DNA from: Diplocarpon mali
Lineage: Eukaryota > Ascomycota > Leotiomycetes > Helotiales > Drepanopezizaceae
NCBI GenBank assembly: GCA_024741835.1
Contig: JAENRP010000123.1
Location: 1 to 64,000, forward strand
DNA length: 64,000 bases
Direction: 5' to 3'
The notes beneath the pieces are model-generated. The model saw nothing but the letters and a program-made list of their open reading frames with translations. It searched no databases and was not told the origin of the DNA. Shown here piece by piece: positions 1-12,910 of this stretch (position 1 is the stretch's first letter; each line of letters opens with the position of its first letter). A program made the translations under genes and the position numbers.

Positions 1-439
1 GGGGGGGGGGGGGAGAAAGTATGAAAGGTCCGACCGAGTTCTACCCAGGACTCTCGTCGGCGGCCACCCCAACACCACCACAGCGTCACTGGCCGGGGCG
101 GGGCGCGCCAGGAAGCATTCTCCATTCTCCACTCTCCACTCTCCACTCTCCTCTCACCTGTCGACCTGCAGTCTGGGCCTGCGGCCCTGCGATAGCCCTG
201 CGATGGGGAGCAGCGTGCAGCGCAGAGAGACGGAGTTCCCAGGAGAGCGGAGAGCAAGCGTCCCGCTAGCCTCTNGGGGGGGGGGGGGAGAGGCATAGAG
301 AGGAGAGGAGAGGAGAAGCAGGGGATGAGGACGTGAGGTATGTCAGCTTGGGCGGAGCCTCTCGGTCGTGGGGATGCGGTGTATGTGGGCTCTCTTTCTC
401 GCGTGGGGCTGGTCGCGCACTGGTGGTGTTTTGGCTTGT

Positions 440-576
440 TGTGGTGGTGGTGGTGGTGGTGGTGGTGGTGGTGGTAGTAGTAGAGTAGAGTTGTAGAGTT
501 TTAGAGTTGTAGAGTTGTAGAGTAGTAGAGTTGTAGAGTTGTAGAGTTGTAGAGAAATAGAGTTGTAGAGTTGTAG
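440..576. repeat. GGT trinucleotide run and TTGTAGAG minisatellite
   Basis: A run of GGT units (about 440-474) passes into GTA units and then into irregular copies of an 8-9 nt unit close to TTGTAGAG, repeated about ten times up to about 576. The translated Tyr/Thr/Leu-rich peptides are by-products of the repeat and not genes. Confidence 0.85.
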
Positions 577-2541
577 TAGTATTGATCTTCATCCAGGGGC
601 AGAGAGCCCAGGACCTCCCTGTAGGCACGTCGCCTCGAGCCGAGACACGTAGAGTCCCAAGGCCGGTCTAGATTTCTCGAGAGACAAAGAAAAGTCGGTG
701 TCCAGGGCGTCCGCCATAGCTCCGGAGGGTCGGCCTGCGAGGTGGGAAAAAAGGCAAGGCCAAGCAGCACTACACCCAGCCGTTGCATAGAACAGAGCAG
801 AGCCGAAGGGACGACGTCGCCGTCTCTCGAGACAGCCGCTCGGGGAACCCAGCTCTGCGCGGCTCTGCGCGGGAGGACCTCGCGATGGCGAGACAAGGAA
901 GACGCGGCGTAGCCGATCGGTTGCGGTCGACCAGACCTCGCACCATGCACCACTGGCGATGCCTTTCTCTCGCAGCACCTGAGATGGCACGCGCTCCGTG
1001 TTCGTCAATGGGCCCAGATGGAAACTCCGCTGCACGGGGAAGAGGGAGGGGATGGGCCAGGAGAGGGGACATTAACGTGCTCACGTGGTGCAGCGGGGTG
1101 TTGGCGTGCTGCGGCCTGGTCGCGATCGGAGTAGTGACGGGAAATAGTATCCATGGCTGGTCTGGGCGTGGGGTTCTTCGGGAATCACACACGCGCGCTC
1201 TGGTATCATCTCGACGCGCAGGAGTCAACTATCCCGACGTCACCAGCTCGTGACTCGGCCGGGTTAGCTTTGCGGGATTTGTGGTGAAGAGCTCAAGTTC
1301 GTCCAAAAGGGTGTGGCTAGGAGCTGCAGCCAAGGAGCACAACCATTGAGATGATTAAATGAATAGCCGCTGTTAACAAGGAGAGCTTGCCGTAGCGTAA
1401 GAACGCAAGGCGACTCTGTTTATTTAAGCTTTTCTTTCATATGCTTGCCTCAGACTTCATAGAATCGTCAGCCAAGGCACAAGTCATACTCTTGTAGCGA
1501 TCAGGATCCCTATAGACATGATAGGCTAGGTACTACATTCAAGGATTTTTCATTACATTTGCTCCTGCAACCAACCCGACCATAGCGTTTCCCGCTTGCA
1601 TCATACAGCATCATACAGGAAGTTGAGAGCCAACAGAGCATACTATAGAAACTCAGCCTCTGCTCTACCCGTACTTCTAGAATGCCTCGACGCGCTCCTG
1701 CTTCTGAATTAGCTCTCGAAGCTTGCCTTCGGATGCTTTGGATGTTAAGCTGCACCAACATGCATTGCATGGCATGGGCATGGATGGGGAGATAATCACA
1801 GTAGAGCAGCTTATCGACGGCAGCTTGAAGAGACTGCTCGGTGGGGCTCGAGCTGGCCCATCCCCGTGAACTGGGCATACTACAAAAGCTATGACACGAA
1901 GGCTGCTTTTGAGACAAGATATACGGTGTGGGTTTGTGCGAGCTTGGCGTAGAATATGTTTGGAGGCGGCAGTTCGGATTTGGGTGGGACGGGGTGCGTC
2001 ATGTTTCCCCCCTTTGGGGTTTTTTTCCTCGCGGCCGCAACATGAGAAACCTACCTACTTGAGCTCTGGATCTAGTAGGCTCTAGAAAAAGAGCTTGTGC
2101 TCAGATTGGAGTTGAAGCTGGGCCTGACGGCGGGGAGGAGGGTCGTGAAGAAGGGGTTGCGTTTGCTGTTCTACGGTGTTTTGGTTCTTGTCCTGCCTCT
2201 TTCCTTCTTGCCTCTTCTCTTTTCCCTGTTCCCTCTCTGCCTTTTGCCTCTAGGTTCAGTAACATATTGATCCGATCCGATCCGATCTTTCTGGCTCTTT
2301 CTTGCGCCGGCGGATAAGCTGGGAGCTGGGAGCGTGGAGAGAGCTTGGGAGGCTTCGGGCTGGAGAGGAGAGGAGAGAAGGGCGAAGAGATCAGACGAAT
2401 AGAATAGAACGATGCGGATAAGCAGTCGTGCTTTGCTCATTGCCAACCCTGCTTCTGTTTGCATCTTCCTCGCTTAGATTCGCTTCTACACCCACCCTCC
2501 TCGTGTTTCTTCCACTCACTCTTTTGATTCCGACATTTACC

Positions 2542-2544
<3 letters not shown>

Positions 2545-2578
<34 letters not shown>

Positions 2579-2605
2579 CCTCTCTCTCTCTCCCTCTCTC
2601 TCCTT
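2545..2605. repeat. CT microsatellite
   Basis: Almost uninterrupted CT dinucleotides with CCCT interruptions. Long open frames crossing it encode only Ser/Leu or Arg/Glu runs. Confidence 0.9.
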
Positions 2606-4954
2606 ACCCAGGAGTGTATTCCCTTCCTCCTTGGCCTGCTCCTTGCCCTGCTCCTTGCCCTGCAGAGCTGCAGTTGAGCAGGAGTAGAACGGTCGCCGCG
2701 TGCTTTGCCAGTCTGATCAAGTCGAGCCTCTCTGTGGTACCGGGTGCTCCGGGGCGAGGCCACGGATGGGGATCGCAAGGAAGAAGCGGCCTGCGATCTG
2801 AATCATCGTCCGTCCGAGTGTTCGGCGAGGCCCGTCCGCCTGTGTACCACCCCACGGTCCCTTCTCTGCCTCTGCCCCCCTCTGACCTCGTCGCGCTGCC
2901 TGCTCAGCATCACGGCTCTGTGCATGTCGGCGTGGCTCTCACCTCTCTCCTGAGCCGTGCGGGCACATCTTCGGTCGGGCCCCTGGGTCGAGGGGGGCCA
3001 TCTCCACCTGGCCAGGCCCCCGCAAGACGAGGAGGGTGGGATCTCGACATCACATACACGGACACGTCGAAAGGTATCGCCGTCGTTCAGCCCACAGGCA
3101 CATTTCTCCTCGCCGGCCGACGCTGGTGGACTGTATCCACTTTCTGCGAAATGCAACAAAGCCGGGCTTCCACTCAGCATGCGGTGGACCAGCCTGCTGC
3201 TGCGGATGGCGGCGCTCCGCTTTGATGTGGGGAGGGAGGATCGGTGGCGCTCCGTGGATGATTCCTGTGGACGGCCAGCTGGTGAGGTGGTTGTAGGGTT
3301 GTGGCTCGGAGGCGAATCTCGACCGTGACAAGCGCAGGTATCGGCTCGATGGCGGGCGGAAGTTCGTTCTCGCGCGATGCATCTCCCCTCGCCCGCATCC
3401 TTTTTCTCCCCGCCACCAGCATCCAGCCCACGCACCAGCCCACGCACCAGCCCGTCCTCTTGACACAGCCAAAGCCCGACAAAGCAGAAGCGCCTCCACC
3501 AGCAATCCGTCCTCATGCCGCCGCCCTCGCCCCGATGTGCCTCCACAATCCAAGGTGCCGGGGCCGGTGGGTAAGAATCCCCTCGTGGCACTTGCGGGGT
3601 AAAAGTCGAGAGCCTCGGCCCCGCCAAACCCCACCCCCGTCGCTCCCTTGAACCACCTCCCCACCAACAACGTAAATCAAGCACGCAACGCAAGGCGGCC
3701 GAGGAATGGAGGGGGACGGGGTGCGCCGTGTGGAGATGCTATGATCAGTGGGGCGGGAGTGCGATCTGCAACAAAAAAAAAAGAATGGCTGGCGGGATGA
3801 TATGTCGCAAGCACTGATGAAAAGACCAATGCTCCCGATATCTGCTCCGATTCTTTCGCCACGAGGGACGACGAGGTGAGTCGCAAGGGGGGAGGGGGGA
3901 TGGGGCTCTGCACTCATACTCAGGGCACGACGAGACTCGCGAATCTCTCTCATGGCACAGCGATTGGCGAGCTTCCATGCCCCTCTCACAAATCCTTGAG
4001 ACTCGTTCCTAGAGTACTCTCGCCTCTTTTTTGCCTCGGTATCCTGATCCAGGGTCGCGGGAGTATGCCAGGATATGCAGAAGGTAGCCGTCGGGTCGGG
4101 GAGTAGGAAGATGATTTGTGCTGTGAGTTGAACGTCAGATCTCTGATAGCTCTCCACCTTCTCATACCTGACCTCTCTCATGGACGCGATAGGCTTACCT
4201 AGGAGGTCGCAGATCAGAGACGCCCAGGGCTAATGATTCGCCTCATCCGTCAAGGGGCTAGTGATCTGAATTGCATCGCAGACCAAGGCTGCTTCCGAGA
4301 GAAGCTGCAAGGACAGAGACCATACTCACCCTGCCGCCGAATATCTTCCAGACCAGAGGCAAAGGCTACATAACCATAGCTTGCTTTGATTTCGAAGACC
4401 ACTTACGAGAAGCTCCCTGGTGAGTATCAAACATGTCGGCGAGGGCTATCCTTGTGTCTAATCTCGAGGTAGAATCGCCCAGGGGGCCATCCTATACCAC
4501 TGCCAAGGCCGGCAGGCTACATACCGTCGTCATAGTACCATATGACTTCAAGGTATTCATTAGAGGGAGAGAGGGGAGGCAGAGGGTAGACAGAGTACTG
4601 AGAGAGTGCTCAAGGAGGACTAAGGGGGAGTAGATGGAGGATAAACAGAGCATACAAAGTGTAATTGACTTGTAAAATTACCTTCACATTCGGCTTGAAA
4701 TAAATAGATATCTCTGCCAGGAAATAAAAGGTATAGAACAGAGTATGTGCAAATCCCCAACCGCCAGTGACAGGTACGTGGGTATAACAGCCCAACACTC
4801 CCACCGAAAAACCCATCAACACCTCCGATACCTTACTTGTACAACCTAGTACTCCTACCCTCGGTCCCCCCAAACCCCAAACCCCAAAACGCCCGAAACC
4901 TACCAAACTTACACAAGCCAACACTCCCCGCCCAAAAACAGACCGACAACCCAA

Positions 4955-5034
4955 CATACCTGTTGATACAACCCAAGACTTCCCAGCCCAGAGAAAGCCT
5001 CAAAACCCGTCATACCTGTTGATACAACCCAATA
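4955..5034. repeat. short direct repeat pair
   Basis: A unit of about 20 nt beginning ATACCTGTTGATACAACCC occurs twice, near 4957 and 5010, in a C/A-rich stretch just downstream of the NRPS-like gene. It may lie in the 3' untranslated region of that minus-strand gene. No function is evident. Confidence 0.6.
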
Positions 5035-5089
5035 CTCAGGAAGCCTCGCCCCGAGAGCCTCCCGAGAGCCCAGCCCTCGCAAATGCCGC

Positions 5090-8000
5090 TCACGAATCAA
5101 AGATGGCGCCGTACGCCGGGATCCCCCGACTCTCCATGGCGTACACAACCATCTGCGTCAGTTTCTTGTTGCTGATGATCACCACCGCCTCGGCGCGGCT
5201 CTCCTGAAAGAGCCGGTACGTGATGGCGGCCATGTTGGGGCGGCCCTGCGTGCGCGTGTCGTGGATCACGGCGTTCGGATCCGTCTCCTTGACGGTGCTG
5301 ATGATCTCCGAGCCGAAGTTCTGCTCGGGATGCGGCGTGCTCCAGAAGATCCGGCAGGGCGTTTTGCGCGCGTACATGAACGGCAGCAGAGGCCCGATGC
5401 CCGAGCCCGTTGCGACGAGGACGACGGAGCGGAAGAGCGGGACGACGTGGGCCACGCCGAAGGTGGGTATGCCGCGGACCCATATCTTGGTGGGGGCTCT
5501 CTTGATCTGTCGCGACGTCCAGTCTCCGGCGTTGGAAACGAGCACCGAGAAGCCCTTCTCGTTCGGTTTGGCAATGGTCGCGAAGGCATGCCATTCTACC
5601 AGAGGCCGCTCGGAGATTCGGATCGCTGAGCCGGGTGCTGGTTTGCCGTAATCGAAGTACAAGCGGACAGCATGAGCGGACAGTACATCAGCCCGCACGC
5701 TGACCCGCCGAAGGTGCAACCACTGGATCAACATTAGCACGACTGCACACATATATCTGTATGCATGCGTACATATCTATACAAGTAATTAGATAGATAC
5801 GTACACATACACTTCCCCAGAGGTACCGCGTCTCCCGGGCTGTCTTGGAGGCTCGGAGTCCAAGGGGCGCAGGGGTGTACGTACTGGTAGAGCGACGCTA
5901 AAGGTCGCCGTCGCGAGTAGCCACATTCCAGGATTTGCAACCAAGGCCGACCCGAGAGTCTTGCGTCCGCGGAAGCTGTTGGTAACAACGACCGTCTGCA
6001 CCCAGAACAGCACAAGTGCAGTCCAGCCAGCAAAACGGTGGACCCTTTCGAACCTATCGTGGTGCTTGATCCTCATCGCCGGATGGGCTGTGGCCACAAT
6101 TGCAAGCATGAGCGCCAGGATCAGATAAGATACCGACAGGATCGCTGGCTCCGGCCGTGTAATCGTGGACCAGGCAATAAAGACAATGAGCCAGACGAGT
6201 GAACTTATGGCACACCCGCTGTGTAGACCACCAAGGTGATAAATTTGTGCACTTCTCTTTCTGAAACACTTCGGCCGAGTTAGCCATGTTTCGTGTATCC
6301 TTGAGGTATGGGGTGTGGTGTTCGAGATTCGAGATCCCAAGAGACCATCTGGAGACATGCACGACTTGAAAAATTCTGTACGTACCAGGGGCCACGACGT
6401 CGGAACGGCGCAGGCGATTGTAAACAAGAAGTTGATGACATATTCCTGCCTTATCAAGACCGCCACGCTGAGGTTTGCAGCCACAGCTACCGATATTTTG
6501 CTTAGCCCATTTCCGGTCTTTCTGGATTTCATGATGAGGTAGACTGCCAACATGTTGGCGAAGAACACAACAGTGAAGATTCTTCGGTACAGAGAGAAAA
6601 TCCGGTACCGAAGAGCTCGGAGTCTGTGTCGCCCTTTTTTCTCAGGCAGGGGGAACTTCTCATGGATTAACGTGTCGGTCGATGAAGACGCCGACGATAA
6701 CGCACCCGAGGTCACCGTCACTTGCATTTTTTCTTTCTCCGCATGAATGAATACCGCTGGTGGTCGTGAAACCTTGGCCATTTCGGGATCTCTGCGTGAT
6801 GCGGGTATTTTGGGTGATGTGGGTGGCGTGTCAGGTATGCCGCTCACCGAAGCCAATAGAGCCCGTTTATCGACCTTGCCGTTCAATGTCACTGGGAGAG
6901 ACTTTCGAAATACGAACCTTGAGGGGACTGCGTAGTATGGCTGCCTTTGTTCGACAACTGCTCTGACGGTAGCTTCATCCACATGTGTAGATCCTGAGTA
7001 GAAACCCCAAAGCACCCCCTCGCTAAATATTGCACACGCTTTCCAGACGGACGCCGCAGCTTCCATGGAAGCAGCTACGCTGTCCAATTCAACACGGAAC
7101 CCCTGCCAGTAGTGAGCATTGTGTAGCCTGGCGAGAAAGATGGTGATTAACATACTTTGATCTTGACCTGATCATCGGCGCGTCCCTCATGAGCGATAGT
7201 GCCATTCGGACGCCACCTGCATAGATCTCCTGTGTTAAACATGACCGAACTGCCTCGTGTTAATCTCTTGCTGCCTAGGATAGAGCAGACTACTCACCCA
7301 TCGTTCTCAAACCTGTCGTACTTGTAGCGTGTTGCCGTTAATTCTGGAAGGTTCAAGTAGCCTCGTGAGACGGCTGCACCGCCAACCCACATCAAACCTG
7401 TCTTTCCGATGGGAGCAGGATTTTCATCTTCGTCCAAGATGTATACGTTAGTGTTAGGGATGGGCTTGCCGATACAAAGCTCGGCACCGGATGTATGTCT
7501 AGTTCATGTGTTAGATTAATGTTCCTATCATCTTAAGGAGGGTCCAGCTCGGACACACACCTGTGCATAGTGTTAACGATGGTGACCTCTGTGGGACCAC
7601 AGCAATTGTAGATTGTCGCTTTCATTGACCAGTCGTCTGCGAGGCTTTGTGGGCATGGTTCCCCTGCAAGAGCGACTACTTTGATATTTGGATAATCTTC
7701 TCGCTTAACCTTACCGAGAATCGAGGGGGTGGAGATGATCGTGTGTGCCTGTGTCCGAGTCAAAAGAAACTCATGCGTGGAGACTCATGCCCTGGATGGG
7801 CATATCAGGTGCTTACTCGTTTCAATACACCCTCCCAAATACTGGTCCTGATTAAAAGAGTTCCTCCATTCATCAAACACCCCAGTATCTCCCATTGACC
7901 TAAACCAACGTCTCAGAGCTGTGCTTCCAATGCGAAAAAAAAGAAGAAGAAAAAAAAAACCTCGAGCACTTACCCATATCAAAGGATATCGAAAGTAGTT

Positions 8001-8830
8001 GGGCGACCTGTGTCCCTTCTTGAATATCTAGATTTCCAGGGCTGTTCAGCAGAAGATTAGTCACATTTCTATGGGAGACGTCTACGCCTTTCGGTCGTCC
8101 TGTGCTACCTGTACACTGGGTTAGAAACCATATCAGCAGCACCGATTTGTTAAAGCCTTACCGGAGGTGTAGATTGCATATGCGCCATCTGACCCGGAGA
8201 CTTGCAAGTCAGGTCTCTGTAGCGATTCAGAATCCCCCAGATGTTCATCCAAAATCACTATTCTCGTAGTCGGTTCGGTAAGGGGGGATACTTTGGAGCG
8301 GAACTTCTCGAGACAGAGAATGAAGGGAGCTTTCGCGTCCTTTATTATGTGGCGAAGTGCTTCCTCGGCAGTTACCTGTCCATCGAGTGGAACATACTGG
8401 CAGCCAGCCTTGAGCACTGCAAGCATCGCAATTACCATCGGCAAAGATCTTTCAACCACCAAACAGACTCGCTGTCGGGGCTCTAATCCCATGGAAATAA
8501 GGCGATTTGCAAGCCCATTCGCAGCTCCCTCGAGCTCGTAATAGCTAATACTGCGACCATCATGCTCGGCAGCAGTAATACTTGGGTGCTTGTCAGCTAT
8601 GTGCTCGAAGGCCGCGTGAATCGTTTCGAAAGGGCTGTGTTGATAGCTCCCGCGGCCAAATTCTTTGTAGAGACAGAAGCGTTAGCCAATGATCCAATAT
8701 ACGCGGGTACAGCACCAATTTCCTACGACTTTCATCACCTTCTGAGAGACAACTGGTATGAGAACTTACGGTTAAATAGAAGCTGATCGGAAAATGCAAG
8801 ACTCTCCAGGCCATGAAATGGAGACGCCAT
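5090..8830 (-). CDS. NRPS-like adenylation domain fused to membrane ferric-reductase-like oxidoreductase (TmpA-type)
   Basis: Ten exons join in frame to about 998 aa: 8770-8830, 8162-8662, 7974-8108, 7817-7899, 7561-7748, 7298-7498, 7156-7249, 6386-7102, 5885-6268, 5090-5722. Residues 1-500 are an ANL adenylation domain with A3 (YTSGSTGRPKG), A4 (FDMGQW, keeping the Asp that usually binds an amino-acid amine), A5 (CCGPTEV), A7/A8 (NTGDLCRW, GRADDQVKIKGFRVE) and the A10 lysine (NGKVDK, about residue 497). No phosphopantetheine carrier (GGxS) follows. Instead a linker leads at about residue 600 to membrane helices with His-containing segments, then a FAD-binding motif (ERPLVEWHAFA) and an NAD(P) motif (VATGSGIGPL, about residue 893). 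By homology it activates a carboxylic or amino acid and may reduce it or use electrons at a membrane. The substrate is unknown. The weakest joins are those of the two introns at 6269-6385 and 5723-5884. Confidence 0.87.
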
Positions 8831-11800
8831 AATCACCAGCAAGACCCTGAGTAACGCGAATAAGAACGAAAACACAACCGGAGATTAATGGGTAAAGAAT
8901 CTCTCCGCAGGACAAATGGCCCAAAGAGGCCCGCGGGAAATTTATCTATATCTATATATGTACACATCCCGCCAGCTTGCGCACGCTCAGTGCGCTCCAC
9001 ACCCAACAGGACCCCTCGAACCTCATCCAGAATTGGTGGTAGACCAGAGACCCCCGAAGTCATTCGGCCATCCTCGATGGAGAATCCCGATAGAACTAGG
9101 AGACGGAACCTTGTTCTGATTGCATCACATACCCCGGTGCGGATGCACGTGCACGGAATATGACTTCAGAAGGCGAGATCTAAATGCTAGTGGCCTCATG
9201 ATGGGAGATGCCGTGTCTGGGATCATATCTTGAAATCCTGGGCCCTTGCGGAGGAGGTGGGAATCGAAGGGAGCGATTGATGGAGGCTGGCGTGGTGAAA
9301 AATGCTTAATTCCTGGGTGCTCACAGAACCGAATCTAACGGGAATCTCGGCGGCTATACGCGAAGGCACTAGCCAGGTCGGATACTAAACGCCTAGCCGA
9401 GGTAGCCGAGCTATATTTAGCCGCGGCTACCAGACGCGAACAAACACATGGAAGGCAGAGCTATGGCACCAGAATGCCCATTGCATACTCTAGGAGTTGT
9501 CTTACCAGGAAAATCGAGATGATTTTGGCCCCGAATAAGCACTCTTGGCGATTATCGAAGACAGGTATCAAGCATCATACCTTTGATCTCCGGAGATTCT
9601 TGCAAATCGAATCTCGAAAACTCAATGTCAAAGCTGCAGCATTTGGTGTGGACGCAAATCAGCTGCAAGAACCGGGCCGTGGAACGCGCTATGGTTGAGC
9701 TGTCGCGGGCATTTCGATTCTTGTGAAGTCGTGATTGGTCCTGGATTTGATGCTGGAGGAGATGGGCTCCAAGCGAGAAAACAAGGTTTGGCATTAAGTA
9801 TAGCAACATGTGCTACCTGCTGCACGAAGAGACTTGCGGCGAGCTGGCACCGCGGAGATACTTTATGGAGAATCAGACACTACCTCTTTCTCCCGAATCG
9901 CCTTCACGCTTTGGGCCAAACAGCAACTCGCCGCCAATCGTAGGGACGGAGTAGGCCTCCGAAAATACCGTTATCCTATATTCTGCGCAGGTCCAAACGC
10001 CTCTGGAGTTCTCACTCTCCTGGGTAAAACCCGCGATAAGCTTCGCCCAGGCTCTTTTAGCTCCTGTTCCGCAGTCCCGAAATGTTACTTTTTTTTCCCC
10101 CCGAGGACAGTGGATCAAGAACCCCACCCAGGAGAGCGAAGGAAGACCAATCGTATTCTTGGAGTTTGAAACAAAATAGATACTTTTAAGCTTAAAGATG
10201 TTACTGAATCTGTACGTAGGATTTAAAGTGACACTAGAAGGATCCACAGTACTATTTCAGAGCCAACCGGAGTATCACTGGCCTATTGATAGTCCTGAGA
10301 AGAGCAGCAACGCTAAGCGAACTTCAAAAACACGGGTATATTTCATCGCTGGCGTCTTGGCCCATTCCCCGACTGATGCACACTGATACACATGTGTATC
10401 AGCCAGCTAACAAAAAAGATAAGAGAATGATCGTGGGAAGCTCAGTGCGAAGATGGTGACGAATCAACCAGTTTGCATCTGAATTCTGGGATCTATAATT
10501 CTTACATATTCATGTGCTTCTATTTTTCTCCTACGAATGAAGTTCAGACGATATAGATATTCATACTAAATTTTAGCAGCTATCACATCTTCAGCCGCAG
10601 TAAAGAGTCTCGACATACCGAACCGGGCAAATTCACGTGGGCATGTCGATACCTACCCAAGTAGGCAAATACGCTCCGGGCTAGCCCTCTTATCCCTTAC
10701 TCCGAATGAGACCATGGTAGTTGTTCTTGTCAGGTAGTAGCTTCGAGTTTGTCTTTTGATTGTACGGGCCGTGCACCAAGACTGATAACCCATGATGGAG
10801 AGAGAAATCAAAAGAAAGCGGACAACTCGCAAAAAGCTGTGATCAATCAGCAGAAGTGGATCATTCTTGCAGGCGCGATTGTCCGATGCGAATACATGGG
10901 ATGGTCGAAACCATGGCGTCAAGATGCCTGCCAGTATTCGTGCCGCCGAGAAATTCATCCAACCCACCCGTAGATCATGTAAAACTTTCGCCATAGGCGC
11001 AACGAGAGTGACAATAGCGTCGCAGGACAGGCGGGGCTCTCAGTAGGTGTGCAAGGTGTATCTCTACTACATGTGGCGTCTGCTACGCCCTGCGCCGAAG
11101 TGACTTTCAAAGTCGCTGAGATGCAACCGATGGCCACTTTGAAATCTGGATCCTGTGGAGATCCCAAGTCGGCCGGGCAGACTTGCTGGTGGCACGAGGG
11201 CTGCCAGGAACGAAGGAGGACCCTGCGTTTCTGCAGGAATTAAACTGGCATTGTGCTCGACTTGACGCTGGGGCAAATCAGACTCTGCGCGCCCTTTACT
11301 GCGCTCTCAACTCAGCTTCAGCCAACTGAGCAGTCAGCGCGCTGGGGGATACCATGTACGACCTTGCTTTGGTGGCAAAGCGCTCTTCATCTACGCTCTA
11401 GACCCCTTGGACTAGGGCTCTATGTCGAAGCCAGATGATCGTGAAGGTTGACATCGTAGTATTACTGCCTTAAAAGTACCATAACGATTGCTATTCAATT
11501 CTTGTATTCACACAATCTCTGGACCACCGCTCTCGATCACGACCTTGAGCTTTTGAACAATCGCTCTCAGCTGTTGATCGCGGGCTCCTTCAGGAATTAA
11601 ACGCCGCATGACACGAAGCCCAGGTACTTTGATTAAAAGATCAGACCAACGGTTGCGCTCGAACCCCTCTCTTGATTGATTTATTTAGTTTCACTCGGTC
11701 GGCAATTAAGCTCGCCAGATCTAACCAAGTTGTAGGTGAGTTGTAGAGAAGCGGGGGTTGTTTCAGACCTCGAATTGAGCTCGATTGCTGGCTTGCCCAA

Positions 11801-12910
11801 TCCCTCTGTTGACTTCGCCTGCTACACTAGCATGTTCAAGATATTGATCTGCTTGACCTGTCGCGTGGCCATATAAGCTTTCCTTGCCGTCCGGTAGCGT
11901 GTGAGCCCGCAGGGTCAAGGAGCGCGCGCAGTTGAGTGTGTCTGGCTCACATGGATGTGTGTGAGGGTACAGTCCTGTGCAGTAGGTAGTTGAACGACGC
12001 CGTCGGGGACGACAGCGCTTCTTGATCGGAGGCTTGGATGGGCCCGCTCAGGCCAGGCTTCATGGTAGGAACCTTAGTCGGAGGCGTCACAGGCCAAACC
12101 ACCCCCCCGCGAGAGTATATTGAAGTTTGAAGGCCTATTGAAGATCAACTAATGTGGGCTTTGCTCGACTTGCGAAAAAGTCAATGCCGGTGGAGTATTT
12201 TGATCTCGGGGCCGTCTTCCTACTAGCCGTCATCTGCCTGCCAAGTACACAGAAATGCTAGCGCTCCCGCACACCCACCGCAAGGCGTTCTACATGCAGT
12301 ATAGAGCGCGTGTGTACGTATATGACCTACTCACTCTGACCACAGACCACCCAATAGAAATTGTAAAGAGTCAAAGAAGACTGAAACTCTACATCGTTGC
12401 TAGATCAATGCAAGAGCAGTAGGTAGCCAAATTCTGCCTAGAAAGATCACACCTGCCAGGTTGATGTGGGCGCGCGCTTGCCAATGTTGACCTGGGACTT
12501 TCAAGCGCCCGAGCACATCCAAACCCTTTGGAGACTTTTTTCCCCCTTGTGAGTACCCGTGAAGAGCTGGCATCTCGAACAGATCTGCGTCGAGAGCTCC
12601 CTCGCCGTCCAAGGAGCATGTGAATGACAGATTGAGGAGCAATCAGGCGTCATGCTACGATTGCCGGCTGATCTGTTGACGTCGTCTGCAGGGCGGATAA
12701 TCAGATAGTAAGATGACCTCTTCTCAGGCCTGAGTTGAGACATCGTGTTGTTCCGTGGGGCAACCCGTCCGGCCAAAGTTCTGAGCTTTGACTACCTACC
12801 TAGCTGATATCAAAGTAATAAATACCCGCATGAAGCGCTCACAGACGTCGATCTACGGCAGTCAGTAAGCAAGTCGGACAAAATCTCGCGAATATCAGAC
12901 GAACCACACA
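8831..12910. other. 4 kb intergenic stretch
   Basis: This lies between the divergent NRPS-like gene and enoyl-CoA hydratase gene, so it should contain both promoters. Apart from one coding-like minus-strand fragment near 11.5 kb I see no gene. The frames are short and their translations look random. The moderate GC content and many short frames fit unannotated or decayed sequence. Confidence 0.5.
11508..11684 (-). pseudogene. coding-like C-terminal fragment, unrecognised
   Basis: A 58-codon minus-strand frame ends in TGA at 11508. Its composition is protein-like, alternating charged and hydrophobic residues, with segments such as RWSDLLIKVPGLRVM and LRAIVQKLKVVIESGG. It has no start codon and is closed upstream by a stop at 11685. 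It could be the last exon of a lost gene or a chance frame. I do not recognise the family. Confidence 0.25.

Larger units (their letters stand above)
1..5089. other. gene-poor, low-complexity left end
   Basis: I find no convincing gene here. The stretch starts with a poly-G run and has an N at about 275 followed by another poly-G run, which looks like assembly or read-end artefact. It holds CT-rich and GA-rich tracts (about 2165-2400 and 2545-2605), short tandem units and GC-rich open frames. Those frames have biased composition (Ser/Pro/Arg-rich), overlap on all strands and show no recognisable domain. Confidence 0.6.

Noticed and set aside
2428..3693. Long overlapping frames on both strands (up to 296 codons)
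   Set aside because: They lie in GC-rich and CT-repeat DNA, exist in several frames at once and have no domain-like text; open frames are expected by composition.
5090..8830. Two separate genes (an AMP-ligase and a ferric reductase)
   Set aside because: The A10 lysine region and the membrane helices lie in one continuous exon (6386-7102), so they are one polypeptide.
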